Shown here in pieces: positions 54,019 through 61,886 of a stretch of 64,000 nucleotides of DNA (position 1 is its first letter; every line of letters starts with the position of its first letter). The stretch is taken from assembly GCF_001591665.1 (NCBI RefSeq), contig NZ_BCVI01000053.1, forward strand, positions 31,269 through 95,268, read 5' to 3'. A model generated the notes under the pieces. The model searched no databases. It had not been told where the DNA came from and saw only the letters and a program-made list of their open reading frames with translations. The position numbers and the translations under genes were made by a program. The DNA comes from Neobacillus soli NBRC 102451. GTDB lineage: Bacteria; Bacillota; Bacilli; Bacillales; Cytobacillaceae.

Positions 54019-54963
54019 TTGCAACCGTTATTTTTAAAACCGGTTTTTAAAGAACGTATTTGGGGCGGAACCGCCTTACAAAATGAATTTGGGTATGAGA
54101 TCCCAACGAGAAATACAGGGGAATGTTGGGCTATCTCCGCACACTCAAACGGCCCTTCTATTGTTGAAAATGGATCGTTTGCGGGGATGACATTGGACAA
54201 GTTATGGCGGGAGCATCCTGAGCTGTTTGGAAACCCGAAAGGAGCGGTATTCCCTCTTTTGACTAAGATATTGGATGCGAATATGGACTTATCCGTTCAA
54301 GTTCATCCAGATGATTCCTTTGCGATGCTTAATGAAAATGGCGAATTAGGTAAAACGGAATGCTGGTATATCATCGATTGTAAAGAAGATGCGGACATGA
54401 TCTTTGGTCACAATGCTGCATCTAAAGAGGAATTGGTTGAGCAAATAAATGATGGGAAGTGGGACGAATTACTGCGTAGAGTGAAGATTAAGCCTGGTGA
54501 CTTTTTCTATGTTCCTAGTGGTACGATTCATGCCTTGTGTGAAGGGACTCTAGTTTTAGAGACGCAGCAAAGCTCAGACACAACGTACCGGGTATATGAT
54601 TATGATCGTCGGGATGCAGAAGGGAATTTGCGCGACCTTCACTTAGAAAAGGCAATGGAGGTTACGACCGTTCCGCATAAAGTTACGGTGAGTACACCTG
54701 TGGTTAAGGAGCAGGGAAATGCTAGGATTACAACCTTTGTTGAGTCTGAGTTTTTCTCTGTCTATAAATGGGATGTTAGCGGTAAGTCTGCTTTTTCCTT
54801 TAATAATCACTATTTGCTTCTCAGTGTTATTAAGGGGGAAGGGTTACTTTTCCATGCTGGAGAGCATTATGAATTGAAGAAGGGGACACATCTGATTCTC
54901 CCTGTAGGCTTTGGTGAATTTGAAGTGGATGGAGATTGTGAATTGATCGTTTCGCATACATGA
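54019..54963 (+). CDS. manA: Mannose-6-phosphate isomerase, class I
   Basis: About 314 residues from TTG 54019 (MQPLFLKPVFKERIWGG) with GGGAGG 8 nt upstream. Zinc-site motifs: VQVHPDD, GKTECWYII and PSGTIHAL; also YRVYDYDR. It interconverts fructose 6-phosphate and mannose 6-phosphate. Forms an operon with the ROK kinase (42 nt apart). It can supply mannose 6-phosphate for GDP-mannose and hence for the GDP-fucose genes, given a phosphomannomutase from elsewhere. Confidence 0.93.
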   Translation: MQPLFLKPVFKERIWGGTALQNEFGYEIPTRNTGECWAISAHSNGPSIVENGSFAGMTLDKLWREHPELFGNPKGAVFPLLTKILDANMDLSVQVHPDDSFAMLNENGELGKTECWYIIDCKEDADMIFGHNAASKEELVEQINDGKWDELLRRVKIKPGDFFYVPSGTIHALCEGTLVLETQQSSDTTYRVYDYDRRDAEGNLRDLHLEKAMEVTTVPHKVTVSTPVVKEQGNARITTFVESEFFSVYKWDVSGKSAFSFNNHYLLLSVIKGEGLLFHAGEHYELKKGTHLILPVGFGEFEVDGDCELIVSHT

Positions 54964-54991
54964 AATGTTGGAGCTGTTCCAAATACAAAAA

Positions 54992-55040
54992 AGGCGTAAG
55001 GACCAATTTTTCACTCTAGGGTCTTTACGCTTTTTCTTTT
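54992..55040. terminator. Bidirectional terminator after manA
   Basis: GCGTAAGGACC / GGGTCTTTACGC stem with T-runs on both strands. It serves manA (+) and the 37-aa ORF (-). Confidence 0.85.
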
Positions 55041-55061
55041 GGCAAATATCTTTATCGCACA

Positions 55062-55175
55062 TTAGTGAAATAGTTTACGAAATAGGAAATAAGCTAGTAT
55101 CCATAAAGGAATAGATAGAATGATACCCCAAAGACAGCCACTACCAAAATTCTTTCCATCTACTTTCTCAGCCAT
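55062..55175 (-). CDS. Small membrane protein, 37 aa
   Basis: ORF with TTGGAGTGA about 7 nt upstream of ATG 55175. Polar N-terminus (MAEKVDGKNFGSGC) and one transmembrane helix (LWGIILSIPLWILAYFLF) ending RKLFH. A terminator follows. Family not recognised. Located just upstream of and divergent from riboswitch module 2; a link is not demonstrated. Confidence 0.6.
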   Translation of the reverse strand: MAEKVDGKNFGSGCLWGIILSIPLWILAYFLFRKLFH

Positions 55176-55360
55176 ATGTATCACTCCAATTATGAGACAT
55201 GCCTTTCTATCCATTTAATCATGGATTGATTATCTTTGATATTTTAATCCTTCGATTATTAACTACATATTTTTCTGAAAATGTCGAACCATGATTGGGA
55301 AATCAAAGGAAGTCTGAGTGGTAAGTCCCTTAATTATTATAATAAATATGTTAATATGAC

Positions 55361-55389
55361 TATTTAATACTTGTAAAATATAGTATAAT
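55361..55389 (+). promoter_or_regulatory. Promoter of riboswitch module 2
   Basis: TATTTA (55361-55366), 17-bp spacer, TATAAT (55384-55389); same -35 and spacing as at 46476. Confidence 0.65.
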
Positions 55390-55406
55390 ATGAAAATAAA
55401 CACATA

Positions 55407-55497
55407 GTTCGTACGAAAGGGCAAAACCATTGAAAGATGGCGGCGCAAAACTAAAGGGGCTAAGGTTTTCAAAAGCTATGCCAGCCAGTTACCGAAT
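55407..55497 (+). promoter_or_regulatory. Cyclic di-GMP-I (GEMM) riboswitch, copy 2
   Basis: Same core as copy 1: AAAGGGCAAAACC, GGCGGCGCAAAA, GGGGCTAAGG, ATGCCAGCC, GTTACCGAA. The substitutions relative to copy 1 fall mainly in loop and stem positions. The sequence between aptamer and RBS (GATCACCTTACTACG, then AGGAGGTT) is also conserved. ACCTT can pair with the RBS GAGGT. The minus-strand ORF across it is a shadow. Confidence 0.9.
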
Positions 55498-55544
55498 ATG
55501 ATCACCTTACTACGAATTATGAAACATACTCTAGGAGGTTATCT

Positions 55545-55652
55545 ATGTTGATTTTTCTTGCAGGTTTATTTGTTGGCTCGTTCTCTATGGTATTTATTAT
55601 GAGTCTCATGGTTGCCGCTAAACGGGGAGACCAACTCCTTGAATCACAATAA
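55545..55652 (+). CDS. Riboswitch-controlled membrane micropeptide, copy 2 (35 aa)
   Basis: ATG with AGGAGG 6 nt upstream. Single transmembrane helix (MLIFLAGLFVGSFSMV, FIMSLMVAA) and a charged tail (KRGDQLLESQ). Paralogue of the 46659 ORF: most differences are conservative or synonymous, so selection acts on the peptide. Likely DUF3789-like, function unknown. Membrane location and c-di-GMP control suggest a role in the switch between motile and sessile growth, but that is inference. Confidence 0.87.
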   Translation: MLIFLAGLFVGSFSMVFIMSLMVAAKRGDQLLESQ

Positions 55653-55673
55653 TTAAATGAAGGCGTTTACTAG

Positions 55674-55702
55674 GCAATCCCGATTTTGGGATTGCTTTTT
55701 TG
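55674..55702 (+). terminator. Terminator of riboswitch module 2
   Basis: GCAATCCC / GGGATTGC perfect stem then TTTTTT, same design as module 1. Confidence 0.88.
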
Positions 55703-55769
55703 TTATTAACCAATTATTAGAGCTTATCGTAATGTAGCTGCTAGCCCCGCAGCACTATACTTGTACTCA

Positions 55770-55930
55770 CCACTTCTAATCAAGTCTTGCATTTTATCCA
55801 TTGCCAGCTGCTTCTTCTGGAACAGCAATCATGAAGATTAGTTTTGCTAGTGTTCCGTCATAGGCTTCTCAATCGACGCCATCTTTTTTAAGACCAAATA
55901 CGACTGAAGGTTTTACTACTGCTTTTGAAT
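55770..55930 (-). pseudogene. Relic of a fructose-type PTS EIIA domain
   Basis: One minus-strand frame reads KAVVKPSVVFGLKKDGVD, stop, EAYDGTLAKLIFMIAVPEEAAGN. This matches the second half of EIIA-Fru domains (GxSxAVxxPxVxFG, DGxPAKLxFMIAxPE). It has an internal stop, no start and no downstream part. It differs from the intact EIIA at 59555, so it is not a recent copy of it. The remaining gap to 56129 holds a GGCCGG/GCGGCC hairpin near 55980 and no gene. Confidence 0.7.
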
Positions 55931-56129
55931 TGCCGTTTTTGGGGAAATGGATAGAAATTTGTCGGTTCTGAAGTAAAAAAGGCCGGCAACGCGGCCTCTC
56001 ACATATTTAACAAGTTCATAATCAGTCACATTGCGGTATGACTAAAGCTCCTCATTATTAATTGCAGGCAGTTAGATTGCTGAATCCTGTTTTGCCATTC
56101 CAAAAAATCCCTCTTAACTGATTTTCAAG

Positions 56130-56966
56130 TCAATCGCTTTTTTTCTTGATTTCTCGATATTTCCCCGGAGGAGTTCCTACAATCTTCTTAAAAAGATTTT
56201 GGAAGTGAGTTTCACTTTGGTACCCTACCTGGTAGGTTATTTCATTTATGGTTGAGTTTGAGTTTAATAGAAGGTGTTTAGCAACTTCTATTCTGTATTG
56301 CATCAGGTATTGAAATGGCGTTTGACCTGTTAAATCTTTAAATATATGGGATAAGTAATAGGGACTAATAAACGAAATTTTTGCGAGTTCTTGCAATGTA
56401 ATATTTTGATGGTAATTTTCCTGAATATAGTGTTTAGCTTCCACAATAATTTTGTGAGAGTTCTGCTTTTTATTATTTGTTTTCCTTTTATAAATATTTC
56501 TTAAGATAAACCCCAAAAGTGCTCCTGCCAAATTTCTTGCCACCCAGTATGATTCAAAATCCTTTGACTCCATTTCCTTAACTAATTCCTTAAATAACTC
56601 TTCAACTATTATAAAGTTCTCAATTGGAATAATAGGTGGAACATTTTTATTTATTACATGTCCTTCAGGAAGACCCTCAATACTTACATTTGAAAAAGCT
56701 ACATACAGCATTTTATGTGGTTTATCAATTTCTCCTTTTTCTTCATGCCATACTCCTTGGTTGTATATGACGATTGATTGAGGTTCCACCTTATAATTAG
56801 TGCCATCTATATTGTAGGTCCCTTCACCCTCGAGTATGAGTAATATTTCTACACAGTCGGGGTGATTGTGCATTGGTTTAAAAAAACGCTCCCCTTTTTT
56901 TACGTGTTTTATTCCCGAATAGTGAATAATTGGAGCTGAATTACTTTTAATGATTTGTTGAGCCAT
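56130..56966 (-). CDS. AraC-family transcriptional regulator with cupin domain
   Basis: 278 residues. The N-terminal cupin sensor has MHNHPDCVEILLILEGEGTYNIDG. The C-terminal double helix-turn-helix (~180-275) has ITLQELAKISFISPYYLSHIFKDLTGQTPFQYLMQYRIEVAKHLL and VGYQSETHFQNLFKKIVGTPPGKYRE. It diverges from the PfkB operon. Four related AT-rich elements (56988, 57063, 59323, 62730) are probable operators, which suggests it controls the whole sugar locus to 63.7 kb. The inducer is likely a sugar. Confidence 0.92.
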   Translation of the reverse strand: MAQQIIKSNSAPIIHYSGIKHVKKGERFFKPMHNHPDCVEILLILEGEGTYNIDGTNYKVEPQSIVIYNQGVWHEEKGEIDKPHKMLYVAFSNVSIEGLPEGHVINKNVPPIIPIENFIIVEELFKELVKEMESKDFESYWVARNLAGALLGFILRNIYKRKTNNKKQNSHKIIVEAKHYIQENYHQNITLQELAKISFISPYYLSHIFKDLTGQTPFQYLMQYRIEVAKHLLLNSNSTINEITYQVGYQSETHFQNLFKKIVGTPPGKYREIKKKSD

Positions 56967-56987
56967 ATAAGGTCATCCCCTTAGTAA

Positions 56988-57080
56988 AATAACAAGATTC
57001 AATAGTTTCATGACACGATAACTCATATTTTAACTATGTTTATATTATATAATTATTTATAAAATAACAAAAATATATAG
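56988..57080. promoter_or_regulatory. Candidate AraC operators in the divergent promoter
   Basis: Two elements related to AATAACAATATCTAATAG: AATAACAAGATTCAATAG at 56988 and AATAACAAAAATATATAG at 57063. The same word precedes the PTS operon and the PhyH gene. Confidence 0.6.
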
Positions 57081-57243
57081 TCTAAGTAATTTATTTCTTT
57101 GATTGGCAGTAAAATTCCTAACTTTGAAATAAACGTCAGGAGGTATGGGCTTTGCTCGTTGTAGGATTTTCAATCCCCTCCTATTAATTACCGGGAAAGA
57201 TAAATTAAAATATCTGAAATAAAAAAGAAAGTGGTGACAGGAA

Positions 57244-58221
57244 GTGAAGAAAATCATCTCATTTGGAGAAGCTTTAATTGATTTTATTCCTACCGAGAAT
57301 GGTCTTGGATTAACGAAGGTTGAAACTTTCAAAAGGAATCCAGGGGGTGCACCAGCTAATGTAGCAGTGGCTGTTGCTAAATTAGGAGGAAATAGTTATT
57401 TTGCAGGTAAAATTGGTGATGATAGTTTTGGACATTTTTTGAGTGATTGTTTAAAAGGTTATAACGTAAATACGGAATATCTACTATTTACAAAAAAGGC
57501 CAAAACGGCCTTGGCTTTCGTTTCACTAAATGAAACCGGGGAAAGGGACTTCCAGTTTTACGGATCTCCTTCAGCAGACATGATATTTTCAGCAGAAGAG
57601 GTGGATGAATCGTGGTTTTCAGGGAATGAGATCTTTCATTTTTGCTCCAATTCCTTATCGTACCATGTCAGCCGCAAAGCAACGGAAAAAGGAATGGAAG
57701 TAGCTAAACAAAAGGGAGCCTTAATAAGTTTTGATCCAAATATTCGTTTTCCATTCTGGACTAGTCATGAAGACGTACGCTCCACTATTTTACCTTTGTT
57801 TTCTTCTGTGGATATTTTAAAAATAAGTGAGGAAGAATTATCCTTCTTATTTGAGGAGGACAATGAAAAAAAGTCAGTAGAGAAGCTTCTAAATCTGGGA
57901 ATCTCATTAATTGTTGTCACGAAAGGAAATCAAGGCTGCAGTTACTATACAAGTTCGATCTCTAATGACATTTCCGCTCCTGTAGTAAAAACGGTTGATA
58001 CGACTGGTGCTGGAGATGCATTTGTCGGAGGATTATTATATCAACTGGCATTACTCAGTATTCAAAAAGAGAATATACATGGGTATTTTAACGATAGGAA
58101 AACATTGGATAACATCCTGCAGTTTTCTAACGCATGTGGAGCTATTACGACTACAGAAAGAGGCGCCATGACAGCTTTGCCATCAGTAGAGAGTATTAAC
58201 GAATTTCTTCAACCTCAATAA
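57244..58221 (+). CDS. PfkB-family carbohydrate kinase (fructokinase-like)
   Basis: 325 residues. ISFGEALIDFIPTENG and NPGGAPANVAVAVAKLGGNSYFAGKIGDD at the N-terminus. The C-terminal PfkB signature is VDTTGAGDAFVGGLLYQL with the catalytic Asp, followed by FSNACGAITTTERGAM. The FNPGGAPANVAVA start is typical of fructokinases; keto-sugars made by the neighbouring epimerase are possible alternatives. GTG start. First gene of the AraC-controlled set. Confidence 0.9.
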   Translation: MKKIISFGEALIDFIPTENGLGLTKVETFKRNPGGAPANVAVAVAKLGGNSYFAGKIGDDSFGHFLSDCLKGYNVNTEYLLFTKKAKTALAFVSLNETGERDFQFYGSPSADMIFSAEEVDESWFSGNEIFHFCSNSLSYHVSRKATEKGMEVAKQKGALISFDPNIRFPFWTSHEDVRSTILPLFSSVDILKISEEELSFLFEEDNEKKSVEKLLNLGISLIVVTKGNQGCSYYTSSISNDISAPVVKTVDTTGAGDAFVGGLLYQLALLSIQKENIHGYFNDRKTLDNILQFSNACGAITTTERGAMTALPSVESINEFLQPQ

Positions 58222-58283
58222 ATGTTTCAAGAAACCAGTAACTATCTTATTTTAAAAGTGAAAAAGGTATTGGAGGAATAAAA

Positions 58284-59123
58284 ATGAAGTTGGGTGTTCA
58301 AGCAAATGCATGGCGTCATCAATGGAATAAAGATCCTAAATCTATTATTAATCATGTAAAAGATATAGGATTTGATTTTATTGAAATTCCACTTATGAAT
58401 ATTAATGAGTTAGATGTGCCAGCTCTAAAAGACACACTGAAAAACATAGATTTAGAAGTTTGTACTTCCACCATATTAGTGGATGATTCTGTTGATATCA
58501 CCAGTTGTGATGAGGAAGTAAGAAAAAATGGAATTAGTTATCTAAAACGATGTATTGATGCCACTAATGAAATGGGAGCTAAATTTTTTTCAGGGATTAT
58601 CTATACTAAACAGTTTAACCGCACCAACATTTTTCTTGAAAATGATTTATGGAAGTATTCCGCAGAGGGCTTACGTGAAATCGCCCAATATGCGGGGCGG
58701 TTTGGTATTAATATCGGAATCGAGCCCGTAAACAGATTTGAAACTTGTCTCATTAATACTTGTGAGCAAGCACTGCATTTGAAAGAAATGGTTGGAGAAT
58801 CCAATCTGAAAATTCATCTGGATACATTCCATATGAATATAGAGGAAAAAAGTCTTTACGAGACGATCAAACTAGCAGGTAATGATCTATTTCATGTGCA
58901 TTTAAATGAAAATGACCTAGGGATTGCTGGTACAGGACAAGTAAATTGGGATGATCTTTTTATGGCACTGAGAGAAATTAATTATGAAGGCTATGCATCA
59001 ATTGAATGCGTAGTAGACGTTAAAGGAAATTATGTTTGGAGACAGTTAGCTCCAACTAGTGAAATGCTGGTTTCCCAAGGAAGGCAATTTTTTAGAGAGC
59101 TTATGGGGAAATATGGACTTTAA
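58284..59123 (+). CDS. TIM-barrel sugar isomerase/epimerase (D-tagatose/psicose 3-epimerase-like)
   Basis: 279 residues, AP-endonuclease 2-like TIM barrel. KLGVQANAW at the start, then FIEIPLMN. Metal-binding residues are visible in GIEPVNRFETCLINT (Glu), HLDTFHMNIEE (Asp/His), HVHLNENDLGIAGTGQVNW (His) and ASIECVV (Glu). Members interconvert D-fructose with D-psicose or D-tagatose. With the kinase before it and the fructose-type PTS after it, it likely handles a rare ketohexose. GGAGGA before the ATG. Confidence 0.87.
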   Translation: MKLGVQANAWRHQWNKDPKSIINHVKDIGFDFIEIPLMNINELDVPALKDTLKNIDLEVCTSTILVDDSVDITSCDEEVRKNGISYLKRCIDATNEMGAKFFSGIIYTKQFNRTNIFLENDLWKYSAEGLREIAQYAGRFGINIGIEPVNRFETCLINTCEQALHLKEMVGESNLKIHLDTFHMNIEEKSLYETIKLAGNDLFHVHLNENDLGIAGTGQVNWDDLFMALREINYEGYASIECVVDVKGNYVWRQLAPTSEMLVSQGRQFFRELMGKYGL

Positions 59124-59175
59124 TAGTTGAATTAATAATTGATAAAACTTTTTACTCGAAGGGGGTATTTTACAA

Positions 59176-59283
59176 ATGAATATATGTATTTCTTGTGGAA
59201 ATGAGTTGTCGAAAATGGAGAGAAATAGGTGTGAATGTTGGGAGTGCTTGGATAAGGCAAATGAGGCTTATGACGAAGAGTAA
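59176..59283 (+). CDS. Small zinc-ribbon-like protein, 35 aa
   Basis: AAGGGGG about 10 nt upstream of ATG 59176. The peptide has two cysteine pairs (ICISCGNE and RCECWECLDK), suggesting one bound zinc, and an acidic end (ANEAYDEE). Not recognised. It sits at the end of the kinase-epimerase unit. Confidence 0.6.
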   Translation: MNICISCGNELSKMERNRCECWECLDKANEAYDEE

Positions 59284-59322
59284 TTGTCTATTTTTAGTTT
59301 TCACTATAATCACGGTGTAAAT

Positions 59323-59365
59323 AATAACAATATCTAATAGGTTAATAGCAATAAAATACATTTAA
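59323..59365 (+). promoter_or_regulatory. Candidate AraC operator, PTS operon
   Basis: Two half-sites 21 bp apart (AATAACAATATCTAATAG at 59323, AATAGCAATAAAATACATTT at 59344). The whole block and about 70 bp beyond is repeated at 62730-62840 in front of the PhyH gene. Confidence 0.65.
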
Positions 59366-59499
59366 TTCGCTATGTTTTAAAGTTATGATAATTATCAGAT
59401 AAGTTGGAAAACAGTAATAATATTATTAGGAAACATTAAATTGATAATTTGTGTACCAAATGAAGAGGTAAGAGGTGATGTTTTTACAGCAAACATTTA

Positions 59500-59513
59500 T
59501 GTAAGCGCTTTTC
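59500..59513 (+). promoter_or_regulatory. Candidate cre (CcpA) site, PTS operon
   Basis: TGTAAGCGCTTTTC fits cre (TGWNANCGNTNWCA) except for the last two positions, 42 bp upstream of the EIIA start codon. Confidence 0.65.
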
Positions 59514-59554
59514 GCAATTATTATATCATATTAAAAACTATCCTGGAGGTTATT

Positions 59555-60025
59555 ATGACACAGTTAGTTAGAACGGAATTGATAGAATTAAATCTTAAGG
59601 CTAGAGAACGAAAAGATGCAATCATTGAGTTAACGGGGCGCCTAGAACAACAAGGTTACTTATTTTCAAAGGATGGTTTTCTACAAGATGTATTTCAAAG
59701 AGAGGAAATTGGAAATACTGCGGTAGGATTTGGTGTGGCTATTCCCCATGGGAAATCTCCAGAAGTGAAGCAGACAGCGATTGTCTATGGCCGCTCAGAA
59801 TTGGGGATTGATTGGGAATCCGTTGATGAAGAGCCTGTCCATTCTGTTTTTTTACTTGCTGTTCCAGAGGAGAAAGCCTCAAATGAACATCTTAGGATTT
59901 TGGCCTTGTTGTCCAGAGCTTTAATAAATGAAGATTTCCGCCAACAACTACTAGAAGCTGCAACAAGTGAGGAGATTTCTGAATTATTGAACGAGGTAAC
60001 TCAACAGAAAGTAATCGAATCGTAA
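59555..60025 (+). CDS. PTS fructose-type EIIA component
   Basis: 156 residues from ATG 59555 (MTQLVRTELIEL) with GGAGGT 4 nt upstream; the longer open frame from 59441 covers promoter DNA. Active-site His65 in GVAIPHGKSPEV, followed by IDWESVDEEP and AVPEEKASNEHLRILALLSR. It takes phosphate from HPr and passes it to the separate EIIB at 61180. EIIA, EIIC and EIIB are encoded as separate proteins here. Confidence 0.93.
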   Translation: MTQLVRTELIELNLKARERKDAIIELTGRLEQQGYLFSKDGFLQDVFQREEIGNTAVGFGVAIPHGKSPEVKQTAIVYGRSELGIDWESVDEEPVHSVFLLAVPEEKASNEHLRILALLSRALINEDFRQQLLEAATSEEISELLNEVTQQKVIES

Positions 60026-60055
60026 TAATAAAAAATAGGCAGGAGGGGGATTTTG

Positions 60056-61126
60056 ATGAGTGAATTTGTTGATCTAATGAAACGCACCCGGGAACATTTG
60101 ATGAGCGGGGTTTCCTATATGATTCCTTTTGTTGTGGCTGGCGGGATCCTTTTGGCTCTTTCTGTATTACTTTCCGGACAGCCTGCTCAACCGGAATCCT
60201 ATATCCTCGGCGGAATATTCAAAATTGGGGCTGCTGGTTTTACCCTGTTGATTCCGATTTTGGCTGGATTTATCGCCTTTTCCATGGCTGACCGTCCAGG
60301 GATAGCCCCGGGAGCAATTGGTGGATTAATTGCTAGTCAGGTTGGAGCAGGATTTCTTGGGGGTCTTATTGCTGGACTTGTTGCTGGTATTGTCGTTTTC
60401 TATCTGAAGAAAATACCTGTTCCTAAGACAATTAGGTCTGTTATGCCCATTTTTATTATTCCTATTATTGGGACATTAATTGTCGGCGGACTCATGTTAT
60501 TCGTGATTGGTACACCAATAGCGACCGTTATGGACCTATTTACTGGCTGGCTGACAGCGATGAGCGGTGGCAGCAAAATTTTTCTAGGCATCATTCTTGG
60601 GTTAATGATTGCGTTTGATATGGGGGGGCCTATCAACAAAGTAGCTTTCACCTTTGCCGTAGGTCTTGTAGGTTCAGGTATTTATAATGTGATGGGGGCA
60701 GTCGGTGTTGCGATTATGGTTCCTCCCGTGGGCATGGGGTTGGCTACCCTTTTGGCACCCAAAAAGTACACGTATGAAGAGCGTGAAAACGGCAGAGCTG
60801 CTTTGTTAATGGGGACGATTGGAATTACGGAAGGTGCTATTCCGTTTGCGGCTATGGACCCACTGCGAGTGATTCCTTCCTTAATGACAGGCTCAGCAGT
60901 TGGTGCCGTTACGGCGATGCTCCTAGGTGTAGGAAACCATGCTCCTTGGGGTGGCTGGATTGTCTTGCCTGTTGTAGACAATATTATTGGCTATATCATT
61001 GCTACCTTGGTAGGTGTATTCGTTACTGCCCTTATGGTTAACGCTTTGAAAAAGCAGGTTGTAGAAAAAGTCGAGACGGAAGAAAAAGAAGAAGATGATT
61101 TTTTAGCAATGGAAATCGAAATGTAA
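60056..61126 (+). CDS. PTS fructose-type EIIC permease
   Basis: 356 residues with about nine membrane segments. Start ATG 60056 with GGAGGGGG 6 nt upstream. Fru-family motifs: HLMSGVSYMIPFVVAGGILLA, ADRPGIAPGAIGG, the FDMGGPINKVAF loop and ITEGAIPFAAMDP. It transports the sugar; phosphorylation comes from the separate EIIB. Specificity within the fructose family cannot be read. Confidence 0.93.
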   Translation: MSEFVDLMKRTREHLMSGVSYMIPFVVAGGILLALSVLLSGQPAQPESYILGGIFKIGAAGFTLLIPILAGFIAFSMADRPGIAPGAIGGLIASQVGAGFLGGLIAGLVAGIVVFYLKKIPVPKTIRSVMPIFIIPIIGTLIVGGLMLFVIGTPIATVMDLFTGWLTAMSGGSKIFLGIILGLMIAFDMGGPINKVAFTFAVGLVGSGIYNVMGAVGVAIMVPPVGMGLATLLAPKKYTYEERENGRAALLMGTIGITEGAIPFAAMDPLRVIPSLMTGSAVGAVTAMLLGVGNHAPWGGWIVLPVVDNIIGYIIATLVGVFVTALMVNALKKQVVEKVETEEKEEDDFLAMEIEM

Positions 61127-61179
61127 AAGCAGCTTAATAGATAGTAAGTATTCTTTACATTAATTGAGGGGGAAATAAT

Positions 61180-61503
61180 ATGAAAATTCTTGGTGTTACA
61201 GCATGTCCTTCAGGGGTGGCTCACACGTATATGGCAGCGGAAGCATTAGCAAAGGCAGCTAAAAAAAGAGGCCACACGATTAAAGTTGAAACTCAGGGCT
61301 CCATTGGCATAGAAAATACGATTAGGGCTGAGGAAGTGGTCGATGCCGATATTATTATCTTGACGAAGGATATGGCAATCAAAAACAAGGAACGCTTTGC
61401 TGGAAAGCCGATCATTAATGTAGGTGTTGGAGATGTTGTTCGTAAAGCCGATATTATTGTTGCAAAGGCTGAAGAAGTCATTGCCCAAAAGGTACAAAAA
61501 TAA
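61180..61503 (+). CDS. PTS fructose-type EIIB component
   Basis: 107 residues, one complete EIIB-Fru domain. Phosphocysteine Cys9 in GVTACPSGVAHTYMAAEAL; also VETQGSIGIENT. It carries phosphate from EIIA to the sugar on EIIC. AGGGGG precedes the ATG. A strong hairpin follows at 61519 before the HPr gene. Confidence 0.93.
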   Translation: MKILGVTACPSGVAHTYMAAEALAKAAKKRGHTIKVETQGSIGIENTIRAEEVVDADIIILTKDMAIKNKERFAGKPIINVGVGDVVRKADIIVAKAEEVIAQKVQK

Positions 61504-61518
61504 AGGGAATGATAGAAA

Positions 61519-61560
61519 AAGGGAAATAAGGGTTGTCATTTATCCTTATTTCCCTTTTGT
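61519..61560 (+). terminator. Hairpin between EIIB and HPr genes
   Basis: AAAGGGAAATAAGG / CCTTATTTCCCTTT, a 14-bp stem with a short U-run; probably a partial terminator. Confidence 0.75.
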
Positions 61561-61604
61561 ATGAGGTTTAATAATCAAATATAAAATTTGAGGGGGATAT
61601 TCAT

Positions 61605-61868
61605 ATGATTGAAAGACACTATACGATAACAAATGAACAAGGGCTCCATGCCCGGCCGGCCAGTTTGCTGGTGCAAATGGCCAGCCAAAGCAAATCCGCA
61701 GTGATGTTGGTGGAAGGTAAAAAAGAATTTAACGCTAAAAGTATACTGGGCATTATGAGCGTTGGAGCACAAAAGGGGGCACAGATTACTATTAAGATTG
61801 ACGGTCCGGATGAGGCAGAGACAGTTTCTAAGATTGAAGCTTTATTTAATAGTAATTTTGGAGAATAG
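61605..61868 (+). CDS. HPr-family phosphocarrier protein
   Basis: 87 residues. His15 in EQGLHARPASLLVQ is the phosphate carrier, so this is an HPr rather than a Crh, which lacks it. Ser46 (AKSILGIMSVG), the HPr-kinase site, is present. A second HPr dedicated to this PTS is likely, beside the housekeeping PtsH. GAGGGGG before the ATG; the HAD gene starts 18 nt later. Confidence 0.9.
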   Translation: MIERHYTITNEQGLHARPASLLVQMASQSKSAVMLVEGKKEFNAKSILGIMSVGAQKGAQITIKIDGPDEAETVSKIEALFNSNFGE

Positions 61869-61886
61869 AAAGGAGGTAGCGTCATT

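Noticed and set aside
59441..59554. N-terminal extension of the EIIA ORF
   Set aside because: The extension contains the cre-like site and leader DNA; ATG 59555 has a consensus GGAGGT.
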